Assembly (NCBI RefSeq): GCF_014203225.1
Contig: NZ_JACHIO010000011.1
Location: forward strand, 1-64,000
Source: Granulicella mallensis
GTDB taxonomy: Bacteria > Acidobacteriota > Terriglobia > Terriglobales > Acidobacteriaceae
Reading direction: 5' to 3'
Length of the DNA stretch: 64,000 bases
This document shows, in pieces, positions 50,713 to 60,354 of this stretch. Numbering within the stretch: position 1 is the first letter of the stretch; the number at the start of each line of letters is the position of its first letter. The position numbers and the translations under genes were made by a program. A model generated the notes under the pieces. That model was not told the origin of the DNA. It searched no databases and worked only from the letters and a program-made list of their open reading frames with translations.

Positions 50713-51683
50713 CCAGCGAGGCTCTGCTCCAAAGACTCCGCTCCCTTACAGAGATCGCTATGCCATTGCCGGGTGCGGGTGACACTCCTGGGCGTCACAG
50801 GCAGTTGATGGAGATTGGGCGGGAGGACCTGTCCCTGGCTCGTTTGGCCGAGGCCCATTGGGATGCTATCTCCATTCTGGCGGAGGCCGGACGCAAGCCT
50901 GAGCCGGGTGCGATCTATGGCGTGTGGGCGTCCGAGAAGCCAGGGCAAGAACTGAGTCTCATTCCACGAAGCGGTCGTTATTCTCTTGTGGGAACAAAGA
51001 TGTTTTGTAGTGGAGCGGGGCTGGTGGATCGCGCTCTTGTCACTGTTTCGAAGCCAGAGCGATTTCTCGTGGATGTCGATCTTCGCAGGGAGGTGGAGGG
51101 CTTTGAATTCAATACCTCGGGTTGGAAGTCGAATGCTTTCCAGCAAACGGGGACTGCGACGGCTACTTTCAAAGAGATCTCCATCCTGCCGGATGAAGTC
51201 GTTGGGAAGGATGGGTGGTATCTCTCTCGTCCGGGATTCTGGCATGGGGCCTGTGGTCCTGCAGCGTGTTGGGCTGGAGGCGCTGCGGGGCTCGTGGACT
51301 ACGCCATGCAGCAGTCACGGGATGACCCCCATACTCTGGCGCACCTGGGAGCGATGAACGCCTCTATCTGGGGACTTAGGTCCTATCTTGATCTGGCGGG
51401 CAGAGAGATCGACGCGAAGCCCTGCGATGTCGGTGAGGCTCATAGCCGGGCACTCATCGTTCGACATCTCGTGGAGCAGGCCTGCACCGAGGTCCTTCGC
51501 CGGCTGCCGCGGGCCTATGGCCCGCACCCGCTCGCCTTCGATGAAGAGATCTCCCGCCGCTACCAGGAGCTCGATTTGTATCTGCGGCAATCCCATGCGG
51601 AGCGCGACCTGGAATCGTTAGGCAGGGAACTGAAGAGCCAGCAGATTCGATCGAACGAACATGTTAGTTCGCCTGTTTTTTAG
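50709..51683 (+). CDS. acyl-CoA-dehydrogenase-like flavoprotein
   Basis: 324 residues, somewhat shorter than the usual 380-400. Segments characteristic of the fold are LARLAEAHWDAISILAEAG, IYGVWASEKPG (the equivalent of the FAD/substrate strand), LVGTKMFCSGAGLVDRALV, and SNAFQQTGTATATFKEISI. The C-terminal helical bundle is present but short, and I see no canonical catalytic Glu. It may be an ACAD-like oxidase or a non-catalytic fold member. It overlaps the glycosyltransferase stop by 4 bp. In this context it could desaturate or oxidise an acyl or N-methylated intermediate. Confidence 0.75.
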   Translation: MTSEALLQRLRSLTEIAMPLPGAGDTPGRHRQLMEIGREDLSLARLAEAHWDAISILAEAGRKPEPGAIYGVWASEKPGQELSLIPRSGRYSLVGTKMFCSGAGLVDRALVTVSKPERFLVDVDLRREVEGFEFNTSGWKSNAFQQTGTATATFKEISILPDEVVGKDGWYLSRPGFWHGACGPAACWAGGAAGLVDYAMQQSRDDPHTLAHLGAMNASIWGLRSYLDLAGREIDAKPCDVGEAHSRALIVRHLVEQACTEVLRRLPRAYGPHPLAFDEEISRRYQELDLYLRQSHAERDLESLGRELKSQQIRSNEHVSSPVF

Positions 51684-51692
51684 GAGACCGAT

Positions 51693-52388
51693 ATGCCACT
51701 TCATCTCACATGGGAACAGATCGCTCTTCGCCTTGTTCTGGCGTTGCTTGCCAGTTTTGTGATCGGTCTAAATCGCGATGAGAATGGTCATCCTGCCGGA
51801 ATTCGAACCACGATGATCGTGTGTCTGGCCGCCACCCTGGCCATGTTGCAGGTAAACCTGCTGCTTCCTCTTGCGGGGAAACCATCAAGCTCTTTCGTCG
51901 TTATGGATCTCATGCGGCTTCCGCTGGGCATTCTTTCCGGTATCGGCTTTATCGGTGCAGGTGTGATCATCAAGCACGAGGGGAATGTCAGTGGAGTGAC
52001 TACGGCAGCGACCATCTGGCTGGTTACGGTCCTCGGTCTGCTCTTTGGTGGAGGCAATCTCTATCTTGGCATCGCGGGATCGCTGGTCACGTTCCTGGTT
52101 CTCTGGGCGTTGAAGCGGATCGAGAAGAATATTGCCCATGAGTATCACGGGTCGCTAAGCCTCACCTTGTCCGGAGAGGCTCCGAGTGAGACGGCCCTTC
52201 GGAGTCAATTATTGACCGATTTCGGCATCGTTCATTGGAGCCCGCTCTATGAGCCTGCTACCGCAATGGTGGTCCTGAACTGTGAGCTGAAGTGGGTAGC
52301 CAAGGCTTCACGAGTTCCCGAAACGCCGCCAGCTATCGAGAGGCTGCGAACTCTTCCTGGAGTGCTTAGTCTTAGTTGGAGGGAGTAA
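51693..52388 (+). CDS. MgtC/SapB-family membrane protein
   Basis: 231 residues with AGGAG upstream, 9 bp after the preceding stop, hence probably the same transcript. The N-terminal membrane domain of 4-5 helices carries RLVLALLASFVIGLNRDENG, AGIRTTMIVCLAA, and GIGFIGAGVIIKHEG, the MgtC/SapB signature. A C-terminal ~80-residue cytosolic domain is present. MgtC proteins are linked to Mg2+ limitation and membrane-potential control. Its relation to the upstream sugar/acyl genes is unclear. Confidence 0.88.
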   Translation: MPLHLTWEQIALRLVLALLASFVIGLNRDENGHPAGIRTTMIVCLAATLAMLQVNLLLPLAGKPSSSFVVMDLMRLPLGILSGIGFIGAGVIIKHEGNVSGVTTAATIWLVTVLGLLFGGGNLYLGIAGSLVTFLVLWALKRIEKNIAHEYHGSLSLTLSGEAPSETALRSQLLTDFGIVHWSPLYEPATAMVVLNCELKWVAKASRVPETPPAIERLRTLPGVLSLSWRE

Positions 52389-52409
52389 ATGAAGGGGCAC
52401 GCTATGCTT

Positions 52410-54410
52410 CTATGGCGTAGAAGTCTTAGCGGGTAAGGGGAGACCGATCTGGGTCAACAGAGCATTGAAGGCCGGATCGCCGTGCAGCGAAAAGTAGGCA
52501 GGACTGGCCGCAAACTGAAGCGCTTCCGGATCGTGGGCGTGGACCATGCTCTCCATCGACTTAAGAGCTTGCTGCGGCTCTCCGGCGTTGAGTTGCCACT
52601 CAGCGGGTTGAAAGTCATTGGGATGGGCCGAAGATTGCTCGCTTTGGAGGGAGGCAAGCTTCAAGCGGGCATAGGCGATGGTTCCACCGTCTGAAAGGGC
52701 CTTCAGACCATCCTGTTCGAGTTTGAGGCGCAGCGCATCGTGCTCCAGGGTCGCCATGTGAATCCACTCACGAATGGCCTCTTCATGACGCCCGGCGTAC
52801 CAGAAGGCCCAGGCGTTTTGGTCGCAGGCCAGAGGCCAGTCCGGCATGAGCTTTTGCAGCCTCTGGGCAGCCTCCAGAGCACGTGCGTTGTCCCGGGCAG
52901 CGCTGTAGAGATAGATCTCGGTAAGGTAAATCGGTGGCCAGAGCGGGTCGGCGGCCTGGGCTTTATCCAGCTCTTCAAGAGCCTCGCGGAATCGGCCCGT
53001 ATTGCCCAACACCAGGGCATACATAATCCGATGCAAGGCCTGCCCTGATTCCTGATCGATAGCCTGCTTGAGTTCGGTTTCTGCCGCTACAGCGTTCCAG
53101 TCGTGTCGAAAATACAGGAATCCCAGGGTGGCATGAGCTTCCGCCGTGCGAGGGTCCAGATGGATGGCGGTCAGGGAAGCGGCACGGGCCGCTGCGTAAC
53201 TCGCATCGCGGTCAAGGCTGCTGTGTTCGGCCCGCAGCAGATAGGCGCTTCCGAGTCCTGAGAAGGCCTGCACGAAGGAGGCGTCCTGGTTTGTAGCGTG
53301 GCGAAAGTTCTGAATCGCTCTTCCGATGGCTTCATCTGTTGGATGGAGTAGTTCCTGGCGTCCTTGCAGGTACTCGCTGTAGGCCTGGGTGTTCTCTGTA
53401 CTGTGGATGGGATTCAGACGGCTATGGGGGGAGTCGCTGAGCCGCAGGAAGAGATCCCGCTGAATCTGGCTGCGAATGGTGCCGAGCTGCTCCTTCGTGC
53501 CGCTGTAGTGAAAGGTCGCGAGATGGACCGCATCACTTCCTCGCACCAATTCGAAGGTGAAGTCGAAGTGATTGGGAGCGCTGGTGGCGATCCTGCCGAG
53601 TAGCAGGGTGTCCAACTGAAGTCCCTGCGTGAGGGACGGAATGGCGGCGTGGTTGATGGCCGTAGACCCAAAGGAGTGAGCGGCTCGCACCACCACGCCC
53701 GGCAACTGCGAAGCGGCATCCACCAGTTCCAGGCGAAACGGTTCGGCGATCGACTGAGCTTCGTCACCCGAGGCCTCGATTGGTGCGATGCCCAGGGTGA
53801 TCTGCTTTAGCTGGGGCGGGGGGTGAGCCTGGGATACCCATAGACGCTCTGCGCCGAAGAGCATACCGGCCACAAGAATGGCGATGACTCCGTACCAGAG
53901 AAACGGCCGCCTTCCCTGAGAGTCCTGTATGGCTTGGGTGTCAACCAAGTCTGGGGGCAGGTCTGGTACCTCGACAGTGAGAAGAGGAAGAGCTTCGGGC
54001 GACGAGGCTGGCTGAAACTGAGCGGGCGTGACGGCTGAGCCTGGCTCTTCAAGGGGAGCCGCCGGCTGGCTCGTCGGTTCAAAGCGCACTTCGGCGATGA
54101 AGCGATAGCCGCGTTTTGGGATGGTCTCTATGTAAGAAGGGGAGCGGGAGTTGTCGCGCAGGATCGCTCGAAGCTGATTAATGCTGTTGGTGATGGCGTG
54201 ATCGTGATTGAGGTGCTCGCCGTCCGGCCACATGACCGAGCGCAGATCATGTCGTCCCAGGACTGTGCCGGGGTGTTTCAGCAGAACTGTCAGCAGGCGG
54301 GCATTTTGATCGGGTAGCCGGAGCTTGTGGCCTCGCCGAAAGAGTTCTCCAGTCGAAACTCGAAACTCAAACGAGCTGAAAATAAACTTCCCATCAGACT
54401 GTCCCCCCAT
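52410..54410 (-). CDS. CadC-like winged-helix / transmembrane / TPR regulator
   Basis: 666 residues. An OmpR/PhoB-like winged helix spans about residues 8-110 (FIFSSFEFRVSTGELFRRG, LRSVMWPDGEHLNHDHAIT, IETIPKRGYRFIAEV). One membrane helix lies near residue 175 (LWYGVIAILVAGMLFGAERL). The extracytoplasmic part contains TPR-like units (AYLLRAEHSSLDRDASYAA; AHATLGFLYFRHDWNAVAAE). It is the same architecture as the 39.3-41.7 kb regulator. It diverges from the second S53 peptidase, which is its probable target, and is convergent with mgtC. Confidence 0.87.
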   Translation of the reverse strand: MGGQSDGKFIFSSFEFRVSTGELFRRGHKLRLPDQNARLLTVLLKHPGTVLGRHDLRSVMWPDGEHLNHDHAITNSINQLRAILRDNSRSPSYIETIPKRGYRFIAEVRFEPTSQPAAPLEEPGSAVTPAQFQPASSPEALPLLTVEVPDLPPDLVDTQAIQDSQGRRPFLWYGVIAILVAGMLFGAERLWVSQAHPPPQLKQITLGIAPIEASGDEAQSIAEPFRLELVDAASQLPGVVVRAAHSFGSTAINHAAIPSLTQGLQLDTLLLGRIATSAPNHFDFTFELVRGSDAVHLATFHYSGTKEQLGTIRSQIQRDLFLRLSDSPHSRLNPIHSTENTQAYSEYLQGRQELLHPTDEAIGRAIQNFRHATNQDASFVQAFSGLGSAYLLRAEHSSLDRDASYAAARAASLTAIHLDPRTAEAHATLGFLYFRHDWNAVAAETELKQAIDQESGQALHRIMYALVLGNTGRFREALEELDKAQAADPLWPPIYLTEIYLYSAARDNARALEAAQRLQKLMPDWPLACDQNAWAFWYAGRHEEAIREWIHMATLEHDALRLKLEQDGLKALSDGGTIAYARLKLASLQSEQSSAHPNDFQPAEWQLNAGEPQQALKSMESMVHAHDPEALQFAASPAYFSLHGDPAFNALLTQIGLPLPAKTSTP

Positions 54411-54811
54411 GTCGAAACTCTACACCAGTGGGCTAAAAAAGATGTCTCGGCTTGGCCTGTTGTTTCTCAAGTAGTTCATAAGGAGCGGCTTACAGCGTGA
54501 TGTTAAAAGTATATTTCTCCGATAAACGAGTTTTCACGACTCCCCTTACATTCTTCATATGTCCTTCACATTTGGGTTTGGAGAGGCGATAAATTCGCTC
54601 TCTTCAAAGCGCAGGCAGGTGTCTCCTCTGTTGCCGCCACGGTGCTCCGGTGTCTCTCGGAGTCGTCGTCAGCGCATGACCGTGTCGTCGATGGGGTGGG
54701 GTTGGCGGGTGTCGGTCTATCTGCTGTCCGATGCACTGAGGCCGTGTTCGCCGCTCGTTGTCTCGATCTAGCTATTTGAATTTTGCCGCTTCACTATCTT
54801 CTGGAGGCTTT
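54411..54811. other. 401-bp divergent intergenic region
   Basis: This gap separates the divergent regulator and S53 peptidase genes. It holds no supported gene. A short open frame at 54559-54771 has no Shine-Dalgarno sequence and an Arg/Ser-rich, shadow-like translation. The part near 54490-54560 is A/T-rich and could hold promoters. GGAGG lies just before the peptidase ATG. No palindrome strong enough to call an operator was found. Confidence 0.6.
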
Positions 54812-57800
54812 ATGTTCGTTCGACTTCCTCGTATTGCCTGGAGTGCTGCTCTCTGTCTTCTGCTGGGAACCTCCTCTGTGGCTCAACAACCGGTGGCACC
54901 CGCTGCTTCGGTCATTGCACCTGTTCCCGCGGTGCTTACGCAGCGGATTGACGATTCGCAACGCGTTACCTTACCCAACTCCGTAATCCCGGCAGTGAAG
55001 CGAGCGAGCGACCTGGGGGTGTTGTCCCCGTCCCAGCAGATGAGCCGCATGGTCCTTGTGCTGAAGCATTCCGAGGCCCAGCAAAAGGACCTGGACACTT
55101 TGGTAGCAGCCCAGCAGAAGAAGGGATTGCCTCAATATCACCAATGGCTGACTCCTGAAGCCTTCTCGGCGCGCTTTGCTCCTGCCCCAAGCGATGTGGC
55201 CAAGGTGACAGCGTGGCTGCAGGGGCATGGGTTCTCGCAGGTTGCGGTGAGCCGCAGCGGCCAACGGATTGAATTTTCCGGCGGTGTCTCCAGCGTCGAG
55301 TCGACCTTCGGTACTTCGATGCACCAGTATCAAGTCAAGACTGCAACCGGTACCGAAAATCACATCGCGAATGCGACGACGATCTCGATTCCGGCAGCAC
55401 TTGCGCCAGTTGTGTCCGGCATTCTCTCGCTCAATAACTTCACCTCGAAGTCGCTGCACACTACCCCGCAAAACGTCGTCAAGAACGCTGCCGGGAAGTT
55501 TGTAAAGGCAAAAGGGGACACGACCTTTACCGATAACCTTGGTGACTATGAGTACGCCTTGTCGCCTAGCGACGTAAGCAAGATCTATGGCGCGACGACG
55601 CTGCCGGCCGGAGTCGACGGCACCGGGGTGTCGATTGCCGTGATTGGGCGTTCGGACATCGTGCTGAGCGATCTCCAGACCTTCCGCCAGCTCTTTGCTC
55701 TGCCGGTCAACGACCCCAACATGATTGTGAGCGGACCTGATCCTGGATTGGCCAATCTAGGCGACGAATTCGAATCGAGCCTGGACCTGGAATGGGCTGG
55801 TGCCATTGCTCCCAAGGCGACCATTAATTTTGTGATCGCCAGCACCACGGATACGACGGATGGCGTCGTGCTTGCCGCAGCCTATGCCGTCGAAAATGTG
55901 GTGTCTCCGATTATGACCGTCAGCTATGGTGAATGCGAGATGGATGAGGGGCCGTATGGCAACTTGTTCTGGAGCACGCTCTGGGAGCAGGCAGCGGCTG
56001 AGGGCATCACGGCTCTCGCATCTTCGGGGGATGGTGGTGCTGGAATGTGCGATTCCGACGCCCAAAACTCGCCTGACATTTATGGGGATTCGGTCAGTGG
56101 AATCGCGTCCACGCCGTACGACCTGGCTGTGGGTGGAACGCAGTTCGCCGAGGGCGATCTTTCCTTCCAGTACTGGGACTCGAACAACGGTACGGGATTC
56201 GTGTCGGCACTCGGATACATTCCCGAGGCGGCGTGGAACCAGAGTTGCGATCCTACGTTGCCTGTTGGCATCGGCTCGGGGAACTGTGCCTATGGACAGA
56301 CGTCCTACGAAAGCACGGCTGGTGGAGGTGGCCGCAGTAGCTGCGCAACCGGTACGGTCGACAATGACGGCAATGTGACGTGCACGGCCGGGTATCCGAA
56401 GCCTTCCTGGCAGTCCGGTACGGGAGTTCCTGCGGATGGTGTTCGCGATATTCCGGACGTTGCGCTCAATGCTTCCGACGTCGATGATCCCTATATTATC
56501 TGCTTTCTGGGAAGCTGTACGTATACGCAGACCGGTACAAGCACTTCGATCACGGGAGAGTCCCTGGTGGGCGGAACGTCTGCTTCTTCTCCGGTGATGG
56601 CGTCGATCCTGGCCCTGGTCGAGCAGCAGAATGGCGCATTCCAGGGTCTAGTGAACCCTACTTTGTACAACCTTGGCGCACAGCAGAAGGCTTCCTGTTC
56701 CTCCAGCGCCCGCACCGACCCGACGGCACCCGCAACCTGCATCTTCAACGACATCACCGGGGGCAATAACGGCGCGCCGGGGTTGCCGGGATATGGCACC
56801 GATACGGCGGACTTTACCGCGGGTGTGGGCTACGATCTGGCAACGGGGTTGGGCAGTGTCAATATCGCGAACCTGGTGGCGGGATGGAAGGCCGGTGCAG
56901 GCGGGACAGCTACGACTACCCAGTTGACCGCAACGACGACTACAGCCAAGCATGGCACGGCTGTCCCTCTGGCTGTGGCCGTGACCTCTGGCTCGGGCAC
57001 CCCGAGCGGAGATTTCGTGCTGCTCACCGACAAGTATGGTGCGAACGACCAATACACCCTGGGCTCGGATGGAACGTGGACTGGACAGGTGAAAGATCTT
57101 CCCGGTGGCTCTTATACTCTCACTGCTCGCTATGCCGGAGACGGTGCGTATGCTTCCAGCACATCGGCTGGCACGAGCCTGAACATCACCCCCGAAGCCA
57201 GCACGACCGTGCTCGCGGTCGACATCACTGATCCCAATACGGGGGCTATTGTACCCACTACTCCCACCTCGAACTTTTTTGGCAGTACTTTGTTCTTCAA
57301 GGGCTCTGTTGCCGGACTTTCGGGGCAAGGTACGCCGACGGGAACCGTCAATGTGCTGCTGGACGGAAGCACGAACCTTGAATCGACCACGCTGACGCCC
57401 GATGCGGGCGTTTATCTCTCGTCAGGGGCTGTGCCGGTGGGTACTCACGCCATCACGTTGCAATATCTTGGCGATAACAGCTTCAACCCTGGCACCTCCA
57501 GCCCTGTATCGGTCATTGTCGCCAAAGGATTGAGTGCAACGTCTGTACAGACGGGAAATGGCCTTACTGCTTATCTCGGGGTATCAGGCCCGACGCAACC
57601 AACCGGAACGCTGCAGGTCTTCGACGGAAGCAAGGCGATTAGCCAGCCGATGCCGTTCGTTATTGGACCATACGACACCGAGCCGCAACTGTATATTCAC
57701 TACACCTTTAGCCCGGGACCCCATTCCCTGCAGGCTGTTTACAGCGGCGATGCAAATTATGTGGGTGTGGCTCTTAACAGCCCGTATGCAAATATCACAA

Positions 57801-59233
57801 CCTTCACCGTGCCCGACAATACTGGAGCCGCAACAACAACCACCACGTTCAAAATGACCACGGCTTCGACCTTGCAGCCGGGGCAGACTGCCAACTTCGT
57901 ATTCACCGTGAAACCTCAAAGCAAAAACGCCGCGGTTCCGACAGGGTCAGTTTCCCTCTACTCAGCCCGCAGCCCATACCAGATGTGCGGAGGCAATCTT
58001 GTCAACGGTACGGCGACAGGAGCCTGCTATGTAGACGAGGCTGGGACTTTTGTTATGACAGCGACCTATGATGGCGATAATAACTTTGCAAGCAGTACGA
58101 GCGCCAATAGCATCACATTAAATGTTTCAAAGATTACGCCTGCGGTAACCTTTGCTGCAGGAGCAAGCTATGCCCTGCCGAACACGCAGTTGAGTCTCAA
58201 TTACACAACGGCGGGCCTGGTCATCAACTCTGGCGGAGCGGAGCTGGCTCCTACTGGAGCCGTAACTTTTACCGATTCTGTGAATGGCGTATCGACTACA
58301 TTGGGCACCTTTCAGCTTCTCCCGGTCAATGGTCTTATTGAAGGCTACAGCGGACGATTTATCTTACCCGCCGGAAGCAATGTCGTTACCGCAACCTATC
58401 CCGGCGACCAGAACTTCAATGCTGTTGTCTCCTCCACTACGGTTGTTGTCAGCCCACCGGACTTTGTCTTTACCGCCGGGCAGACCGGCTTGCAGTTGAC
58501 GGCGGGTGCTCCTGGCGCTGCGACGTTGTCGCTGACTCCGGAGCTGGGTTACACCGGCAGCGTGACGCTGGCTTGCGGTACAGGCGTCCCTGCAGGGGCG
58601 GTCTGTGTCGTCAATCCTTCGAGCGTAACGTTTGGCACCGCGCAAACCGCTACGGTTTCGATCTCGACTCCTGCGCCGTCGCCAATGACCAGTGCAAGGG
58701 TAGCGATGAAACCGGCATTCCCGGGACGTGTGCTTGAACTTACAAGTCTCGCGGGGCTGCTTCTGTTTTGTCTGCCTGCGGTACGCCGCCGTCCGGGATT
58801 TCTTCTGGTTCTGCTGGCGGTGCTTCTGCCGGTTGTCGGTTGTGGTGGCTCAAGTCCGAGCGCACCTGTACCTCAGGCGACTTTGTTGTCGCTGACCTCC
58901 AGCAACACCAAGACGGCTTCCGGTCAGAGTGTATCGCTGGTAGCCACACTCAACTCGCTTGCAAGCAATCCGACAGGAACGATTAAGTTCTACGACGGAA
59001 GCACGGAGCTTGGATCGTCGGTAACCGTGATGAACGGGACGGCAACGCTTGCGAGTTCCACCCTTGCTGTGGGGGCGCATACGATCACTGCCGTGTACAG
59101 CGGCGATGCAAAGGACAGTGGAAGCACTTCCTCCCCTGTTACCCAGGTGATCACCGGAAGCAGCACGCTGCAGATCACTGCGACCTCCGGCACCCTGGTT
59201 CACTCCATCAGTCTGCCGATCACCCTTAACTAA
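54812..59233 (+). CDS. pro-kumamolisin S53 peptidase with many Ig-like repeats
   Basis: 1473 residues from the ATG at 54812 (GGAGG upstream). A signal peptide (ending SSVAQQ) is followed by the activation domain (YHQWLTPEAFSARFAP) and the sedolisin catalytic domain: Glu and Asp in EFESSLDLEWAG, Asp in SSGDGGAGMC, Ser in GGTSASSPVMASIL. GYDLATGLGSVNIANLV closes it. Five or more Ig-like repeats follow, with ARYAGDGAYASSTSAG-type ends. The C-terminus has a hydrophobic stretch, PAVRRRPG, a second hydrophobic stretch, and LLPVVGCGGSS, then one more Ig-like domain. Likely exported acid protease, controlled by the divergent regulator. Confidence 0.9.
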   Translation: MFVRLPRIAWSAALCLLLGTSSVAQQPVAPAASVIAPVPAVLTQRIDDSQRVTLPNSVIPAVKRASDLGVLSPSQQMSRMVLVLKHSEAQQKDLDTLVAAQQKKGLPQYHQWLTPEAFSARFAPAPSDVAKVTAWLQGHGFSQVAVSRSGQRIEFSGGVSSVESTFGTSMHQYQVKTATGTENHIANATTISIPAALAPVVSGILSLNNFTSKSLHTTPQNVVKNAAGKFVKAKGDTTFTDNLGDYEYALSPSDVSKIYGATTLPAGVDGTGVSIAVIGRSDIVLSDLQTFRQLFALPVNDPNMIVSGPDPGLANLGDEFESSLDLEWAGAIAPKATINFVIASTTDTTDGVVLAAAYAVENVVSPIMTVSYGECEMDEGPYGNLFWSTLWEQAAAEGITALASSGDGGAGMCDSDAQNSPDIYGDSVSGIASTPYDLAVGGTQFAEGDLSFQYWDSNNGTGFVSALGYIPEAAWNQSCDPTLPVGIGSGNCAYGQTSYESTAGGGGRSSCATGTVDNDGNVTCTAGYPKPSWQSGTGVPADGVRDIPDVALNASDVDDPYIICFLGSCTYTQTGTSTSITGESLVGGTSASSPVMASILALVEQQNGAFQGLVNPTLYNLGAQQKASCSSSARTDPTAPATCIFNDITGGNNGAPGLPGYGTDTADFTAGVGYDLATGLGSVNIANLVAGWKAGAGGTATTTQLTATTTTAKHGTAVPLAVAVTSGSGTPSGDFVLLTDKYGANDQYTLGSDGTWTGQVKDLPGGSYTLTARYAGDGAYASSTSAGTSLNITPEASTTVLAVDITDPNTGAIVPTTPTSNFFGSTLFFKGSVAGLSGQGTPTGTVNVLLDGSTNLESTTLTPDAGVYLSSGAVPVGTHAITLQYLGDNSFNPGTSSPVSVIVAKGLSATSVQTGNGLTAYLGVSGPTQPTGTLQVFDGSKAISQPMPFVIGPYDTEPQLYIHYTFSPGPHSLQAVYSGDANYVGVALNSPYANITTFTVPDNTGAATTTTTFKMTTASTLQPGQTANFVFTVKPQSKNAAVPTGSVSLYSARSPYQMCGGNLVNGTATGACYVDEAGTFVMTATYDGDNNFASSTSANSITLNVSKITPAVTFAAGASYALPNTQLSLNYTTAGLVINSGGAELAPTGAVTFTDSVNGVSTTLGTFQLLPVNGLIEGYSGRFILPAGSNVVTATYPGDQNFNAVVSSTTVVVSPPDFVFTAGQTGLQLTAGAPGAATLSLTPELGYTGSVTLACGTGVPAGAVCVVNPSSVTFGTAQTATVSISTPAPSPMTSARVAMKPAFPGRVLELTSLAGLLLFCLPAVRRRPGFLLVLLAVLLPVVGCGGSSPSAPVPQATLLSLTSSNTKTASGQSVSLVATLNSLASNPTGTIKFYDGSTELGSSVTVMNGTATLASSTLAVGAHTITAVYSGDAKDSGSTSSPVTQVITGSSTLQITATSGTLVHSISLPITLN

Positions 59234-59259
59234 CCCTTACCATTGCGAACGAATAAAGC

Positions 59260-59297
59260 AGAGCGGTCACCTTCGGGTGGCCGCTCTACACGTTTTT
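59260..59297 (+). terminator. intrinsic terminator of the second S53 peptidase
   Basis: A 12-bp stem (59260-59271 with 59276-59287, one G-U pair) closes on a TTCG tetraloop and is followed by ACACG and TTTTT. It lies 26 bp past the peptidase stop. This is a textbook Rho-independent terminator apart from the short spacer before the T-run. Confidence 0.88.
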
Positions 59298-59398
59298 GCG
59301 ACTGCGAACAAGGGTTTAGGTGGCTGAATTCAATCGGCGTAGCCCAAAACTCCATGCTCGCGGTACCCTTGACTAGACAGGTTGGAGTGAACGAAGAC

Positions 59399-60304
59399 GT
59401 GCGAATTGGAATTGATCTTGGTGGGACGAAGATAGAAGCGATTGCGCTGGATGCAAAAGGACAGGAACTGCGCCGGATTCGCGTGGCAACACCACGTGGA
59501 GACTACGATGCAACCGTGTCCACGATTGCCGAACTGGTTCATGACATGGAGCAGGCGACCAAACGGGTCGGCAGCGTCGGTGTGGGAATTCCCGGAACGA
59601 TTATTGAGTCGACCGGCCTCGTAAAGAACGCGAACTCGACGTGGATCAATGGGCGCCCCTTCCAGCACGATCTGAGCGTCGCGCTCGAACGCGAGGTCCG
59701 CTGTGCGAACGACGCGAATTGTTTTGCTGTCAGTGAGGCGACCGACGGCGCGGCCCGTGGCGCCCGCATCGTCTTCGGCGTGATCGTCGGTACAGGTTGC
59801 GGTGGCGGAGTGGCGATCGACGGCCGCGTCCATGCCGGCAGGAACGGTATCGCCGGGGAGTGGGGGCACATTCCTCTGCCCTGGGCTCAAGGCGATGAGG
59901 TGCCGGGGCCGCAGTGCTACTGCGGACGTACCGGATGCCTGGAGACCTGGATTTCGGGCACGGGGTTTGAGCAGGACTTTGCCCGCAGAACCGGACGGGA
60001 TCTTCTCGGCAAGGAGATCGTCGCGGCCGCCGAGGCTGGAGATGCCGAGGCTCTGGACGCGCTCGACCGGTTGGAAGACCGTATGGCGCGTGGGTTGGCG
60101 ATCATGATCGATATCCTCGACCCGGACGTGATTGTGATGGGGGGAGGACTCTCCAACATTGAACGTCTCTACGCGGGGATCTCGCGACGGCTGCGTGATT
60201 ATCCGTTTGGCGGCGGCGTTGATACCCCTGTCGTTCGGGCGGTTCATGGAGATTCCAGCGGCGTTCGTGGGGCAGCGTGGCTGTGGCAGCCGGAGACGCG
60301 CTAA
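59399..60304 (+). CDS. mak: ROK-family fructokinase (Mak-like)
   Basis: 301 residues from the GTG at 59399 (GGAG 11 nt upstream); the frame stays open to 59243, with an ATG at 59354 as alternative. Sequence blocks match E. coli Mak as I recall it: [70 protein letters not shown] and [11 protein letters not shown]. The zinc-binding ROK motif [10 protein letters not shown] is present. It phosphorylates fructose (or a related hexose) with ATP in the cytosol. It is monocistronic or leads the short DinB gene. Confidence 0.87.
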   Translation: MRIGIDLGGTKIEAIALDAKGQELRRIRVATPRGDYDATVSTIAELVHDMEQATKRVGSVGVGIPGTIIESTGLVKNANSTWINGRPFQHDLSVALEREVRCANDANCFAVSEATDGAARGARIVFGVIVGTGCGGGVAIDGRVHAGRNGIAGEWGHIPLPWAQGDEVPGPQCYCGRTGCLETWISGTGFEQDFARRTGRDLLGKEIVAAAEAGDAEALDALDRLEDRMARGLAIMIDILDPDVIVMGGGLSNIERLYAGISRRLRDYPFGGGVDTPVVRAVHGDSSGVRGAAWLWQPETR

Positions 60305-60354
60305 GGCTTCATATTTCATGCGACGGTTCTCCGCGAACCTGCATCCGATAGGGC

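Noticed and set aside
54559-54771. 70-codon open frame in the divergent region before the second S53 peptidase
   Set aside because: It lacks a Shine-Dalgarno sequence and has a low-complexity Arg/Ser composition with no conserved features.
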